The notes under the pieces: model-generated
The model's input: the letters and a program-made list of their open reading frames with translations, nothing else
Told to the model about the DNA's origin: nothing
Databases searched by the model: none
Shown: positions 16,984 to 26,120 of the stretch, piece after piece
Position numbering within the stretch: position 1 is the first letter of the stretch
Layout: each line of letters opens with the position of its first letter
Translations under genes and position numbers: made by a program
Origin: Sulfurimonas sp.
GTDB lineage: Bacteria; Campylobacterota; Campylobacteria; Campylobacterales; Sulfurimonadaceae
Direction: 5' to 3'
Length of the DNA stretch: 56,680 nucleotides
Assembly: GCA_027063645.1 (NCBI GenBank)
Contig: JAMORK010000046.1
Location: forward strand, 1-56,680

Positions 16984-18051
16984 TTACTTTAGTGTTGCTA
17001 TTTTTTTCAAGATTTGTTTAAAATCAAGTTGTTCCATAACACCACCTCTATCGTATGCTTCTTTTGGCATACCATATACCGTAGCACTCTCTTCACTCTC
17101 ACCTATAGTATAAGCTCCAGCATTTTTTAATGCGACCATAGCATCAGCACCATCATCACCGATACCTGTCAAAATCACACCAATAAGATTTTTTGCATCA
17201 AAAACCTCTAAGGCAGAAAACATCATATCATTAACACTTGGTTGAAAAAAGTTATCACCCTTTTGCTTATCTTCACGAATAACAATCTTTCCAGAAACTT
17301 TTTTTGCAAAATTCATATGCACACCACCACGTGCTACATAGATATTTCCTGGTAGAACTTCCATGTTATGAGCACTCTCACGTACAGGTAAAACAGCTGC
17401 ACGGTCAAGTCTTGTAGCAAATGCTGCGGTAAACTGTTCTGGCATATGTTGTACTATACATACCGGATATTTAAAATTTGCAGGTAATGAACTACAGATC
17501 TGTTCAATCAAGCCTGGCCCACCAGTTGAAGAACCAATAAGTACCACTTTTGTAAGTGGTAGGCTACTTGTTGGTACAGATGATTCCTCTTTTTGTACCA
17601 CTCTTCTTCTCTCTCTTGATGGTGCAGCTGAACGCATCGCTTGGCGTTTTAATCTTCTTGGAGATATACGACTAATAGATTGTACTTTTTGTAAAATCTC
17701 TTCTCTATTTTCTTTACGTCCAACATTCATCGTCCCTGGTTTAGCTATATAATCAATAGCACCAAGATCTAAGGCATCCATAGTAATTGTTGCATCTTCT
17801 GTTGTAAGAGAACTTATCATCAATATAGCAGTTGGTTTTTGTGCCATAATCTGTTTCACAGCTTCTATACCATCCATCACTGGCATATTGATATCCATTG
17901 TGATTGCATCATATTGTGTTTGAGTTGCTTTATCAACAGCTTCTTTCCCATTTTTTGCTACATCTATCTCAAAATCTAAGGTAGAGATAATCTCACTTAA
18001 CTGCTTTCTGACTAATGCTGAATCATCTACGATAAGTATTTTTTTTGCCAC
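16984..18051 (-). CDS. cheB: Receptor methylesterase/deamidase CheB (first copy)
   Basis: 355 residues. Receiver domain 1-125 (DDS at 9-11, Asp53 in TMDINMPVMDG, Lys in IAKPGT), a basic and serine-rich linker about 130-165, and the esterase domain with IGSSTGGP (catalytic Ser), VQHMPEQFT (His) and GIGDDGADAM (Asp). The start is GTG and overlaps the stop of the preceding gene (TAGTG), with AAGGAAA as the ribosome site. Paralogue of 38193-39218. Confidence 0.95.
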   Translation of the reverse strand: MAKKILIVDDSALVRKQLSEIISTLDFEIDVAKNGKEAVDKATQTQYDAITMDINMPVMDGIEAVKQIMAQKPTAILMISSLTTEDATITMDALDLGAIDYIAKPGTMNVGRKENREEILQKVQSISRISPRRLKRQAMRSAAPSRERRRVVQKEESSVPTSSLPLTKVVLIGSSTGGPGLIEQICSSLPANFKYPVCIVQHMPEQFTAAFATRLDRAAVLPVRESAHNMEVLPGNIYVARGGVHMNFAKKVSGKIVIREDKQKGDNFFQPSVNDMMFSALEVFDAKNLIGVILTGIGDDGADAMVALKNAGAYTIGESEESATVYGMPKEAYDRGGVMEQLDFKQILKKIATLK

Positions 18052-19412
18052 TATATTTCCTTTTCCTCTAGCAAGGTATTTACATCCATCACTAGCACTA
18101 ATCTACTTCCATCATCGAGATAAAGTATATTTGTAAAAAACTCTCCATCCTCTTCACGGATATCACTACTCTTGACATTGATAATATCACTCACACTATC
18201 TACCGTAAATCCAATCCGTACATTATTGATATTGCATACAATAATCTTAGAATCTTCATTGGTATGAGCATCAAGGCCTAGCTTTTTAAAGAGAGAAACA
18301 ATACTTACAACTTGCCCTCTAATATTGATAATTCCATCAATATTTTCATCACTAAATGCGACCTCAGTTGAAGGTACAATATCTATAATTTCATCAACAT
18401 TAGCTACATCAAAGGCATACTCTTTGCCATTAAGCTTAAAGACTATCACTTCCATTGCAAAATCATCACCATTAGAGAGAGTCTCTTTAACCTCATGATC
18501 TATAAATGCATCATTCTCTTTAAATATATTCTCTAAGACCGTTCCATCAAAGAAAGAGATAAGTGAATTTGAATCATGGATTACTCCCGTTATCTTCGCT
18601 TGATCTAATGTTTCATTCATATACTCAACATCAGTTATAAGAAAGTTTTTTATATCTATAATTTCATCAATTAATAGGCCCACTTTTTTACCATTATGTG
18701 AAGCGACTAAGATACGATTTTTTTCACTTTTATTTGCATCAAAGCCATAATATTTTCTTAAATCAATCACCATCAACAGTTCATCACGTAATGTTATAAG
18801 ACCCATCACCTCATCTGAACTGCCTACTATCTCAGTAATCTCTTGATCAGCTAATATAATTTCCTGAAGGTAGTCGATATTTAAGGCAAACTTTTCTCTA
18901 TACATTGAAAAGATAAGAAATCTATGCGATTCAATCTCTTTTTCAAGCTCTTGTTTGACCTTACCATTTTTAATCTCTTTGGCATCAATCTTTACACTAT
19001 TGACTTTGGCTATAAGTTTTTCTAGAGAGATCACTTGCACTAGCATATCTTCATATTTATATATCGCTATAACAGGATCATCTTCTTGTTCTATATACTC
19101 TATATTTGCTTGGTCTATCTCTACTGTATTGTAAACTTCACTTACTAAAAGTGCATTGCTTGCATAACTATCATTTAAACTTAAAAGTCTTGTTTTATCT
19201 GCAGCATAATCAACCTCAGACATCCCAATCAAAAGATTTAAATCTAGCAATGAAACAATATTTCCAGCAACTGCACAAAGTCCTCTTACACCAGCAGGTC
19301 TTAATGGAAGTGGCATAAGAATAGGTACACGAGAGATCTGGTTTATATCTTGTGTTGATACACCATAATTTTCTGCACCATTTTTAATGATTAGTATCTC
19401 TTGGACTTCCAT
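18051..19412 (-). CDS. Coupling protein with three CheW domains (first copy)
   Basis: 453 residues made of three CheW-like domains at about 1-140, 160-305 and 320-453. Each shows the CheW plan, for instance LMPLPLRPAGVRGLCAVAG, EVMGLITLRDELLMVIDLRK and NIDGIINIRGQVVSIVSLFK. No receiver domain, so it is not CheV. A multi-domain coupling protein could join several receptors and kinases in a compact array. It lies between the receptor and cheB, the same order as in the second cassette (39231-40565). Confidence 0.88.
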   Translation of the reverse strand: MEVQEILIIKNGAENYGVSTQDINQISRVPILMPLPLRPAGVRGLCAVAGNIVSLLDLNLLIGMSEVDYAADKTRLLSLNDSYASNALLVSEVYNTVEIDQANIEYIEQEDDPVIAIYKYEDMLVQVISLEKLIAKVNSVKIDAKEIKNGKVKQELEKEIESHRFLIFSMYREKFALNIDYLQEIILADQEITEIVGSSDEVMGLITLRDELLMVIDLRKYYGFDANKSEKNRILVASHNGKKVGLLIDEIIDIKNFLITDVEYMNETLDQAKITGVIHDSNSLISFFDGTVLENIFKENDAFIDHEVKETLSNGDDFAMEVIVFKLNGKEYAFDVANVDEIIDIVPSTEVAFSDENIDGIINIRGQVVSIVSLFKKLGLDAHTNEDSKIIVCNINNVRIGFTVDSVSDIINVKSSDIREEDGEFFTNILYLDDGSRLVLVMDVNTLLEEKEI

Positions 19413-19425
19413 TTATTTACCTACT

Positions 19426-21312
19426 TTACCCTTGTTGTAGTTCATCTGCCATTACAGCAAGCTCTTCAACACCCTCACTAATATGTGAGACAGTTTCAAT
19501 AATGAGTTCACTCGCTTTACGAGATTCCATCGCGTTTCTTGCACTAAGCTCTACCGCTTTTTGTATCTCACTTACACCAATATTTACCTGATTCATCCCC
19601 TCAAGGTTTTGATCATTTACAGCTTTAAGCCCTGTATATCTATCTAGTAAATCTACTAACATATCAGAGATAGTTCCAATATCTGCTATTAGCGTATCGA
19701 TTGTATTTTGTTCTTGACTTTGAGATGTTAAAAGGTTGTTCCAGTTTGTTTTTACAATATCTATCTCAGAGTTCATAGATTCAACAATATCATTAATTTT
19801 TTCAGTGTTTGAGCTAGAATCTTTTGCAAGGTTACGGATATCTGAACTTACTACTGCAAAACCTTTTCCAAAGTCACCAGCACGGGCAGCTTCAATCGAA
19901 CCACTAATTGCAAGCATATTTAACTGAACAATAGAGTTAGAGATATTTCCTACTGTTTTATCAACACTTTTTGTCTCTTTTACAATGATATCAAGCTCAT
20001 CTGCTGCAGAATTACCTTGATTGATAGAATCACTAAAAGAAGATCGAATCTCTACTACTATTGATTTTACATCATTAAATGAAATTTTAAGAAGGTCAAA
20101 GTTACGTCTTGCGATATCTATAAGTTTGTCTATATCTCTAGCAGCATCAACACCAGCTTCTATAAGTTCTTTGTTATTTAGTGCACTTTGATTTGTTGTG
20201 TGTGATGAAGATTCAATTTGATTGAGTGCTTCAGTAACATCTTCTAAGGCATTTTGGATATCGTCCATGTTTCCACCAATAGTATCAGCAGAGAGTGCAA
20301 TATCTTCAGCAGACTTCATAGTATCTGTAGAGTATTTTAACTCTTCTGCTAAAGAGGAAAGATCTTTGATATCATCTTCTGTTTGAGCAAGTGCATCTGA
20401 TTGCACTTCAATACCATTTAAAGTTTTCTCAACAGAGAGTGCTATCTCACTTGATGCATTTGCAATATCTTGAGAACCATCATTGATCTTGCCAACTAGG
20501 TCACCAAGTCTATCTGTATATGTACTTACACTACGTGCTGCTTCAACAGAATAGATAGCAATTTTAGAAAGCTCTTCCATTTTAAAACTAAGTGAATTTC
20601 CCTTCGTTCCATTGTCGGAGATGATGTCAGTTGTCACACCAATACTTTTAATAATATTGTCAATGCTTCCTTGAATTTTATTAACAAGCTCAGAGATAAA
20701 CTCAGCATTTTTTTCACTCTCACCAGCTAAAGCACGTGTCTCATCAGCAACAACTGCAAAACCTTTTCCATGCTCTTTTGCACGTGATGCTTCAATAGCA
20801 GCATTTAAAGCAAGTAGATTTGTCTGATCTGCAATCTTAGCGATAAAGCCTACAGCATCCCCAATGTTTTGTGAACTTACTTTAAGCTCTTCACTTTTTG
20901 TTGAACTAGCTTTTGCAACTGTAACTGCATTATCCATTCTCTCAACAGAATTATTTACTTTTCCTACAGAGCCTAAGATACTATCACCAGCTGCAAGTGT
21001 TGAAGAGATCACCGTTTCAATCGTAGAGTTCATCTTGTTAATATTGGAGTTGATACTTTTTACATTTACTAATGCTTGCTCACTTGCTCCACTATTCTCT
21101 TCTGCTGCTGTAGCGATCTGTTCCATAGAAGATTTTAACTCTTCAATAGCACTTACACTCTCTTGTGCATTTTCAAGTATAGTCATTGACACACCTGCAA
21201 TACTTTCACTAATCTGTTGCTGTTTTGCTAATGTTCTTTGTTTTCTTTTATCGTTACCTGATGCTACAACTGCTGAAGCTGAGCTTGAGTTACCTTTTTT
21301 CACTAATGCCAT
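19426..21312 (-). CDS. Soluble receptor-like protein with two tandem MCP signalling domains (first copy)
   Basis: 628 residues with no hydrophobic segment and no recognisable ligand-binding domain. Two methyl-accepting signalling hairpin tips are present. Residues about 156-199 are near canonical (IADQTNLLALNAAIEASRAK and GFAVVADETRALAGES), and about 455-500 are more divergent (VQLNMLAISGSIEAARAGD, GFAVVSSDIRNLAKDS). Helices with methylation-type sites (ATAAEENSGASEQA) precede the first tip. The cytoplasmic array would need partners such as the adjacent PAS protein for input. It has a good ribosome site (AAGGATTT) and starts 16 bases after the PAS gene. Confidence 0.9.
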   Translation of the reverse strand: MALVKKGNSSSASAVVASGNDKRKQRTLAKQQQISESIAGVSMTILENAQESVSAIEELKSSMEQIATAAEENSGASEQALVNVKSINSNINKMNSTIETVISSTLAAGDSILGSVGKVNNSVERMDNAVTVAKASSTKSEELKVSSQNIGDAVGFIAKIADQTNLLALNAAIEASRAKEHGKGFAVVADETRALAGESEKNAEFISELVNKIQGSIDNIIKSIGVTTDIISDNGTKGNSLSFKMEELSKIAIYSVEAARSVSTYTDRLGDLVGKINDGSQDIANASSEIALSVEKTLNGIEVQSDALAQTEDDIKDLSSLAEELKYSTDTMKSAEDIALSADTIGGNMDDIQNALEDVTEALNQIESSSHTTNQSALNNKELIEAGVDAARDIDKLIDIARRNFDLLKISFNDVKSIVVEIRSSFSDSINQGNSAADELDIIVKETKSVDKTVGNISNSIVQLNMLAISGSIEAARAGDFGKGFAVVSSDIRNLAKDSSSNTEKINDIVESMNSEIDIVKTNWNNLLTSQSQEQNTIDTLIADIGTISDMLVDLLDRYTGLKAVNDQNLEGMNQVNIGVSEIQKAVELSARNAMESRKASELIIETVSHISEGVEELAVMADELQQG

Positions 21313-21328
21313 TACGAAATCCTTTTGC

Positions 21329-21760
21329 CTAGTCTAATGTTGCATAAAGCTCTTGAGCTTTTTTAATATCTTCACGAGATGGTTTTACTCTAATAGAAAC
21401 ATATTTAGTATTGCCATTTTTATCTACTGAACGAAGTACTGTTGCATATACCCAGTAGTATCCACCACCTTTACGAGCATTTTTTACAATCCCTGTCCAA
21501 AAACCTTTACTTTGAGCATCATCCCAAAGAGATTTAAATGCAGCACGAGGCATATCTGGATGACGAACAACATTATGTGGTTGTCCTAGAAGCTCTTCTT
21601 TTTTAATATTTGCAACTTTTAGAAAAGAATCACTTGCATACTTTACAATACCCTTCTCATCAGTTTCAGATAAAAGGTACAAATCATTGTAAAGAACCTC
21701 TCCATCATCTAGAAATGTCAAACCTTCGGTATTTATATCATGATCATTATTTTTTGACAC
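21329..21760 (-). CDS. CetB/Aer-type PAS protein heading the chemosensory operon
   Basis: 143 residues, one PAS domain. The family signature LLGQPHNVVRHPDMPRAAF (58-75) and FWTGIVKNARKGGGYYWVYA match the FAD-binding PAS of Aer and of the Campylobacter energy-taxis protein CetB. CetB is a soluble PAS protein that signals through a separate receptor (CetA), so here it likely passes a redox or energy signal to the soluble receptor encoded next. GTG start with a strong GGAGG six bases away. First gene of the operon; the 180-base region upstream has only weak promoter candidates (for example TATTCT near 21795). A paralogue is in the nap operon at 47988-48431. Confidence 0.87.
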   Translation of the reverse strand: MSKNNDHDINTEGLTFLDDGEVLYNDLYLLSETDEKGIVKYASDSFLKVANIKKEELLGQPHNVVRHPDMPRAAFKSLWDDAQSKGFWTGIVKNARKGGGYYWVYATVLRSVDKNGNTKYVSIRVKPSREDIKKAQELYATLD

Positions 21761-21889
21761 TGTAAACCTCCACGAAAAATTAATTACTTGTAGAATACTC
21801 TTTAAAAACTAAAATTAAATTAAAACAGCAATATTTTTTGAAGTTTTAGTATTTTTTTATTATTTGTTTTGATTTTATTGTGGGAAGTG

Positions 21890-21922
21890 GGAAGAAAAGA
21901 AGTACCCTCTAACAAGAGGATA
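21890..21922 (-). terminator. Terminator of rpsO
   Basis: On the minus strand TATCCTCT and AGAGGGTA form an 8-base stem (one G-T pair) with a 4-base loop, followed by the T-rich CTTCTTTTCTT. It lies about 20 bases after the rpsO stop and separates rpsO from the chemosensory operon. Confidence 0.75.
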
Positions 21923-21941
21923 CTAGAAGAAACGGTTGGAA

Positions 21942-22217
21942 TTAGATGTTATCTCTAATACCTAAGTCTGATACTAATTTATTGTAAGCATCTTTTTGAG
22001 TTCTTTTGAAGTATTTCATTAAACGACGACGTTGACCAACAAGTTTAAGAAGTCCTAAACGTGATGCGTGATCTTTTTTGAATATTTTTAAGTGCTCTGT
22101 TAACTCTGCAATTCTTTCAGTAAGTAATGCAATTTGAACTTCACTTGAACCAGTGTCGTTTTCATTACGTCCGTATTTTGCAACTATTTCTTGTTTTTTA
22201 GCCGAATCTAAAGCCAT
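21942..22217 (-). CDS. rpsO: 30S ribosomal protein S15
   Basis: 91 residues, family length. The ATG at 22217 is preceded by AGGAGG, which rules out the longer frame from 22250. The sequence shows the S15 fold: [47 protein letters not shown] and QRRRLMKYF for 16S rRNA binding. Transcribed alone between rrf2 (divergent) and the chemosensory operon. The same neighbourhood, rpsO next to rrf2 and flhA, is known in Campylobacter. Confidence 0.97.
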   Translation of the reverse strand: MALDSAKKQEIVAKYGRNENDTGSSEVQIALLTERIAELTEHLKIFKKDHASRLGLLKLVGQRRRLMKYFKRTQKDAYNKLVSDLGIRDNI

Positions 22218-22280
22218 AATAGCCTCCTGATGGGTATAATAATCTAACATTAATGCATATCTGCAGAAAGTTGAAGTGGG

Positions 22281-22286
22281 ATTATA
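22281..22286 (-). promoter_or_regulatory. Likely -10 element for rpsO
   Basis: Minus strand TATAAT in AGCTATAATCCC, giving a transcript start near 22274 and a leader of about 57 bases. S15 often represses its own translation by binding the leader RNA; I cannot identify such a structure here. Confidence 0.5.
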
Positions 22287-22381
22287 GCTAAATTTATCTT
22301 TATTTTATCTAATATCCAAGCTATTGTGAGAGGGAAAGCAAATTGTTCCTCATCCATAATACTCTTTTTAACTTCTTTAGC

Positions 22382-22387
22382 TATAAT
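22382..22387 (+). promoter_or_regulatory. Likely -10 element for rrf2-flhA
   Basis: TATAAT in AGCTATAATCTT, predicting transcription from about 22394, 30 bases before the rrf2 start. The pair of divergent promoters (this and the rpsO one) shares the phrase AGCTATAATC. No sigma-54 or sigma-28 box was seen for flhA. Confidence 0.5.
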
Positions 22388-22423
22388 CTTACAATCTAAA
22401 ATACAATATAAAGTTTTTCAATT

Positions 22424-22825
22424 ATGTTAATTACACGTGCCAGTGAGTATGCAATACTTTCACTTATTGTTTTATCTAAAGCCACATCACCAAAAGACAG
22501 TGAAACACTCTCTCGTGATTTGACAATATCCAAAAGTTTTTTAGCAAAGATTTTACAATCTCTTGCAAAAGGAAACATCCTTAAATCATACAAGGGTGTC
22601 AATGGTGGTTTTATACTAGAACGCGACCCAAAAGATATTAGTATGCTTAGTATTATGACCTGTGTGGAGGGGAAAGCTCCAGCTGTATTTGATTGTGCAT
22701 CTTCTGTTAATGATTGCCCCTCTGACAAGGCAGATATCTGTGCTATCTGGCCTTTTCTTAACAGACTACAAGGGAAGATAGACCATTTTCTAGCAGAACT
22801 TACTCTTGCAGATATTCTAGACTAG
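22424..22825 (+). CDS. Rrf2-family transcriptional regulator
   Basis: 133 residues. N-terminal winged helix with the family phrases ASEYAILSLIVLSK and SFLAKILQSLAK followed by the wing YKGVNGGFILER. C-terminal cysteines 91, 98 and 106 are spaced C-x6-C-x7-C, which differs slightly from IscR and NsrR but is the place of the Fe-S ligands in this family, so a redox, NO or iron signal is likely. The ribosome site is weak. Ten bases before flhA, an arrangement also found in Campylobacter (the Cj0883c-like gene). Confidence 0.9.
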   Translation: MLITRASEYAILSLIVLSKATSPKDSETLSRDLTISKSFLAKILQSLAKGNILKSYKGVNGGFILERDPKDISMLSIMTCVEGKAPAVFDCASSVNDCPSDKADICAIWPFLNRLQGKIDHFLAELTLADILD

Positions 22826-22834
22826 GTATTTTGT

Positions 22835-25021
22835 TTGGCAAAAAAACTCACACTTAGACAACAGATTGGTACAACACTAAACTTCTTACTAGGGCAACGT
22901 GACCTTAGTGTTGTTATTTTTGTTATGGCAATTTTAGCTATTATTATAGTACCCCTTCCATCGGCTATGCTCGATGTTTTACTGACTGTTTCTATGGCGT
23001 TTGCAGTTTTGATATTACTTATCTCGCTTTATGTTCCAAAGCCAACAGACTTGACCACATTTCCTACACTCATTCTTATCCTGACACTTTTTAGGCTTTC
23101 ACTAAATATCGCGACAACAAGAATGATCTTGAGTCATGGTAGTGAAGGACCCGATGCTGTAAGTGATATCATCACCAGCTTTGGTGACTTTGTTGTAGGT
23201 GGGAACTATGTGATCGGAATCATTGTCTTTTCTATCTTAGTTCTTATTAACTTTATGGTTATCACTAAAGGTTCCACAAGGGTTGCAGAGGTTGCAGCTC
23301 GTTTCGTACTTGATTCTATGCCAGGAAAACAGATGGCCGTTGATGCCGATTTAAATGCTGGACTCATAGATGATGCTCAAGCAAAAGCTCGTCGTGCAGA
23401 GATACTCCAAGATGCTAACTTCTATGGTGCAATGGATGGTTCGAGTAAGTTTGTCAAAGGGGATGCTGTTGCGGGTATTATTATTACCCTGATTAACATC
23501 ATTGGTGGTTTTCTTATTGGTGTTTTTCAACACGATATGAGTGTTGGAGATGCTGCTTCAACCTTTACACTTCTTACTATTGGTGATGGTCTTGTTGGAC
23601 AAATTCCTGCACTTATCATCTCTACAGCCACTGGTATTATGATTACAAGAAGTTCCAGCGATGGTGATAATTTTGCAGAGGGAACAATCAATCAGATGGT
23701 TGGAAATGCGAAAATCATGATGATTGTTGGGTTTATTATGATCCTTTTTGCACTTGTCCCAGGTCTTCCTACTGCTTCTATGGGATTTGTAGGAATCCTT
23801 TTTGCCTCTCTTGGATGGGCTATCTACAAATTTGACAAAGGTGAATTAAGTATCTTAGATGTTGAAAACCTAGTAGGGAAAAAATCTCAAGAGCAGATCA
23901 ATAAAGAAAAAGACGCTATTCGTCCGAAAAAATCTCATGAAGAGATTGCAAAAGAGGAAGAGAGTGCTCTTGAAGATATACTCAAGGTGGAGATGTTGGA
24001 ACTAACCTTAGGCTATCAGCTCATCCGTTTAGCTGATGATTCTCAAGGGGGAGATCTCCTTGAGCGTATCCGTTCTATGCGTAGAAAAATCGCATCAGAT
24101 TTTGGCTTTTTAATGCCACAGGTTCGTATACGCGACAATCTTCATCTTCAACCCCAACAGTACCAAATCCTTCTCAAGGGTGTGAGTATCGGTGAGGGTG
24201 AAATTCAACCAGATAAATTTTTAGCCATGGATAGTGGAATGGCAACGGGTGAGATCTCAGGTGAAGCTACAAAAGAGCCTGCCTTTGGACTTGATGCACT
24301 TTGGATAGCACCAGAACTTAAAGAGGATGCCATCATTAATGGCTATACAGTTGTAGATCCAGCAACAGTCATCTCTACACATATGAGTGAGCTTATCAAA
24401 CGTAATGCGGAAGATTTACTGACTCGACAAGAGGTACAAACACTTATAGACAAAATTAAAAATGACTTTCCTGTTATTATTGATGATGTTTTAAAAGTTG
24501 CTAGCATAGGACTTATTCAACGTATACTCAAAGCCCTGCTTCATGAGAAAATTCCTCTTAAAGATATGCTCACTATTTTAGAAACTATCGCAGATATTGC
24601 AGAGTATACAAAAAATGTAGAGGTTATTACTGAGCAGGTAAGAGCAAAACTTTCACGTATCATCACTCAGATGTATTCTAGTGAAGATGGTGTTATCAGG
24701 CTTTTAACTTTCGATACAAACTCTGAGCAATTAATGCTTGAAAAATCTCAAGAGCAAGATGGTATGAGAAACCTTATGCTCAATGTTGGTGAGATTAATG
24801 CTCTAATACAAGCAACATCTACCAAAGCAGCTGAACTCCTTCAAAAAGGAGTTTCACCTGTTGTAATCATAGTTGATCCACAATTACGTCGTGGTGTTGC
24901 AGAGATATTTGAGCGTTTTTCACTCGATGTTGTAACACTTTCCCATGCAGAGATAGACTCCTCTGCAACCTTTGAAGTGATGGGCTCCATCTCAATCAAT
25001 ACAACAAATACTACAAATTAA
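22835..25021 (+). CDS. flhA: Flagellar export gate protein FlhA
   Basis: 728 residues, family length. Part of the membrane export gate of the flagellar type III system. The start is TTG with AGG eight bases before. About eight membrane segments in the first 330 residues; the cytoplasmic loop between segments 4 and 5 is the FHIPEP region, seen here as TRVAEVAARFVLDSMPGKQM with VDADLNAGLID. The C-terminal cytosolic part (about 360-728) binds chaperone-substrate complexes. It shows that the organism probably makes flagella, so classic chemotaxis genes should exist elsewhere. Confidence 0.96.
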   Translation: MAKKLTLRQQIGTTLNFLLGQRDLSVVIFVMAILAIIIVPLPSAMLDVLLTVSMAFAVLILLISLYVPKPTDLTTFPTLILILTLFRLSLNIATTRMILSHGSEGPDAVSDIITSFGDFVVGGNYVIGIIVFSILVLINFMVITKGSTRVAEVAARFVLDSMPGKQMAVDADLNAGLIDDAQAKARRAEILQDANFYGAMDGSSKFVKGDAVAGIIITLINIIGGFLIGVFQHDMSVGDAASTFTLLTIGDGLVGQIPALIISTATGIMITRSSSDGDNFAEGTINQMVGNAKIMMIVGFIMILFALVPGLPTASMGFVGILFASLGWAIYKFDKGELSILDVENLVGKKSQEQINKEKDAIRPKKSHEEIAKEEESALEDILKVEMLELTLGYQLIRLADDSQGGDLLERIRSMRRKIASDFGFLMPQVRIRDNLHLQPQQYQILLKGVSIGEGEIQPDKFLAMDSGMATGEISGEATKEPAFGLDALWIAPELKEDAIINGYTVVDPATVISTHMSELIKRNAEDLLTRQEVQTLIDKIKNDFPVIIDDVLKVASIGLIQRILKALLHEKIPLKDMLTILETIADIAEYTKNVEVITEQVRAKLSRIITQMYSSEDGVIRLLTFDTNSEQLMLEKSQEQDGMRNLMLNVGEINALIQATSTKAAELLQKGVSPVVIIVDPQLRRGVAEIFERFSLDVVTLSHAEIDSSATFEVMGSISINTTNTTN

Positions 25022-25034
25022 TACAAGGCTAATA

Positions 25035-26111
25035 ATGCAAAAGAAAATTCACCATCTCTCCCATATCGATCTTGACGGTTACAGCTGTCAACTTGTTATG
25101 AAGTACACTCCTTACGATATAGTTAATTATAATGCAAACTATGGTGCAGAGGTCAAAGAGAAACTTGATATGATTTTAGAAGCTATCAAAAGTTCTAAAG
25201 AGAGTGCTCTTATACTTATCTCAGATTTAAATCTTACTGCAGATGAATCACGTTGGCTTAACAAAGAGGTTAACAAACTAAATGATAACAAGCAAGAGGT
25301 AAAAATCACCCTTCTTGACCATCATGGTAGTGGTGAAGAGAGTGCAAAAAAATATGATTGGTACTATCTTGATACAACAAGATGTGCAACAAAAATAGTC
25401 TATGACTATGCAAAAGAGCATTTTGAATTTGATGAACCATCTTGGATGTGTAAATATGTAGATATAGTTAATGCTGTAGATTTATGGAAACAAGAGGAGA
25501 AAGAAAACTTTGAATTTGGAAAAGTATGTATGCGCCTAGTTACAGAAACGCGAGAACTCAACCGTGTTATGTTTGCAGATGCGGATTCAAACTATAAGCT
25601 CTCCCTTCTTTTAGAAGCGGCTACTTTTATAGATAAAGAGGATGCAAATATTGTTCTTGATGAGCAGATACATTCACTTAAAAAAGCATTCTTTAAAGAA
25701 GATAAAAACGACACCCTCGATAACCTAGCAACAAAGTATGTTGTAAAACTTTTAGGTGAACTTAGATCAGATAAAACAATATACTACAAAGGCTACAGAG
25801 GTTATCTTAGCTATGGAGTAGGCAATACTTCTATCGTTGGAAATGGCTTTTTAACAACTTACCCTGAATACGATTTTATCGTTGATGTAAGCTATAGAGG
25901 GACGATGAGTCTAAGAGCAAATAACAATGTAAGTGTAGCTCAAATCTCTAAAGAGTGGGCAAATGGTGGTGGACACCCAAATGCTGCGGGTGGAAGAATT
26001 CAAGGCTTTAAAGAGCAATATAGATACGATAAAGTAAAACAACAGATTGAAAGACTTATAAACGACAAAGAATCTCGTGCTGGTTCACTTGATTATAAAA
26101 AAGAGGACTAA
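25035..26111 (+). CDS. DHH-family phosphoesterase
   Basis: 358 residues. The DHH catalytic motifs are visible: HIDLDG at about 10-15, ISDLN, LLDHHGSG (DHH itself) and the C-terminal DHHA1 motif GGGHPNAAGG. The family hydrolyses short oligonucleotides, pAp or cyclic dinucleotides; this subgroup is often called NrnB-like or just DHH phosphoesterase in epsilonproteobacteria. The precise substrate is not clear. Thirteen bases after flhA; its stop lies in the loop region of a bidirectional hairpin. Confidence 0.88.
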   Translation: MQKKIHHLSHIDLDGYSCQLVMKYTPYDIVNYNANYGAEVKEKLDMILEAIKSSKESALILISDLNLTADESRWLNKEVNKLNDNKQEVKITLLDHHGSGEESAKKYDWYYLDTTRCATKIVYDYAKEHFEFDEPSWMCKYVDIVNAVDLWKQEEKENFEFGKVCMRLVTETRELNRVMFADADSNYKLSLLLEAATFIDKEDANIVLDEQIHSLKKAFFKEDKNDTLDNLATKYVVKLLGELRSDKTIYYKGYRGYLSYGVGNTSIVGNGFLTTYPEYDFIVDVSYRGTMSLRANNNVSVAQISKEWANGGGHPNAAGGRIQGFKEQYRYDKVKQQIERLINDKESRAGSLDYKKED

Positions 26112-26120
26112 TCCTCTTTT
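26099..26120. terminator. Bidirectional terminator between DHH gene and amidase gene
   Basis: A perfect 9-base stem AAAAGAGGA / TCCTCTTTT with a 4-base loop CTAA. The loop carries the stop of the plus-strand gene and the T run is part of the stem in both directions, so it can end both convergent transcription units (flhA-DHH and pyrH-to-amidase). Confidence 0.85.

Noticed and set aside
20864-21337. 157-codon plus-strand open frame opposite the tandem MCP gene
   Set aside because: It is antisense to a well-supported gene, lacks a good ribosome site and has a low-complexity serine/leucine-rich composition that comes from the reverse of a repetitive coiled coil.
21761-21941. Sigma-54 or sigma-28 promoter for the chemosensory operon
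   Set aside because: No GG-N10-GC pattern of sigma-54 nor a sigma-28 box was found; only weak AT-rich hexamers are visible.
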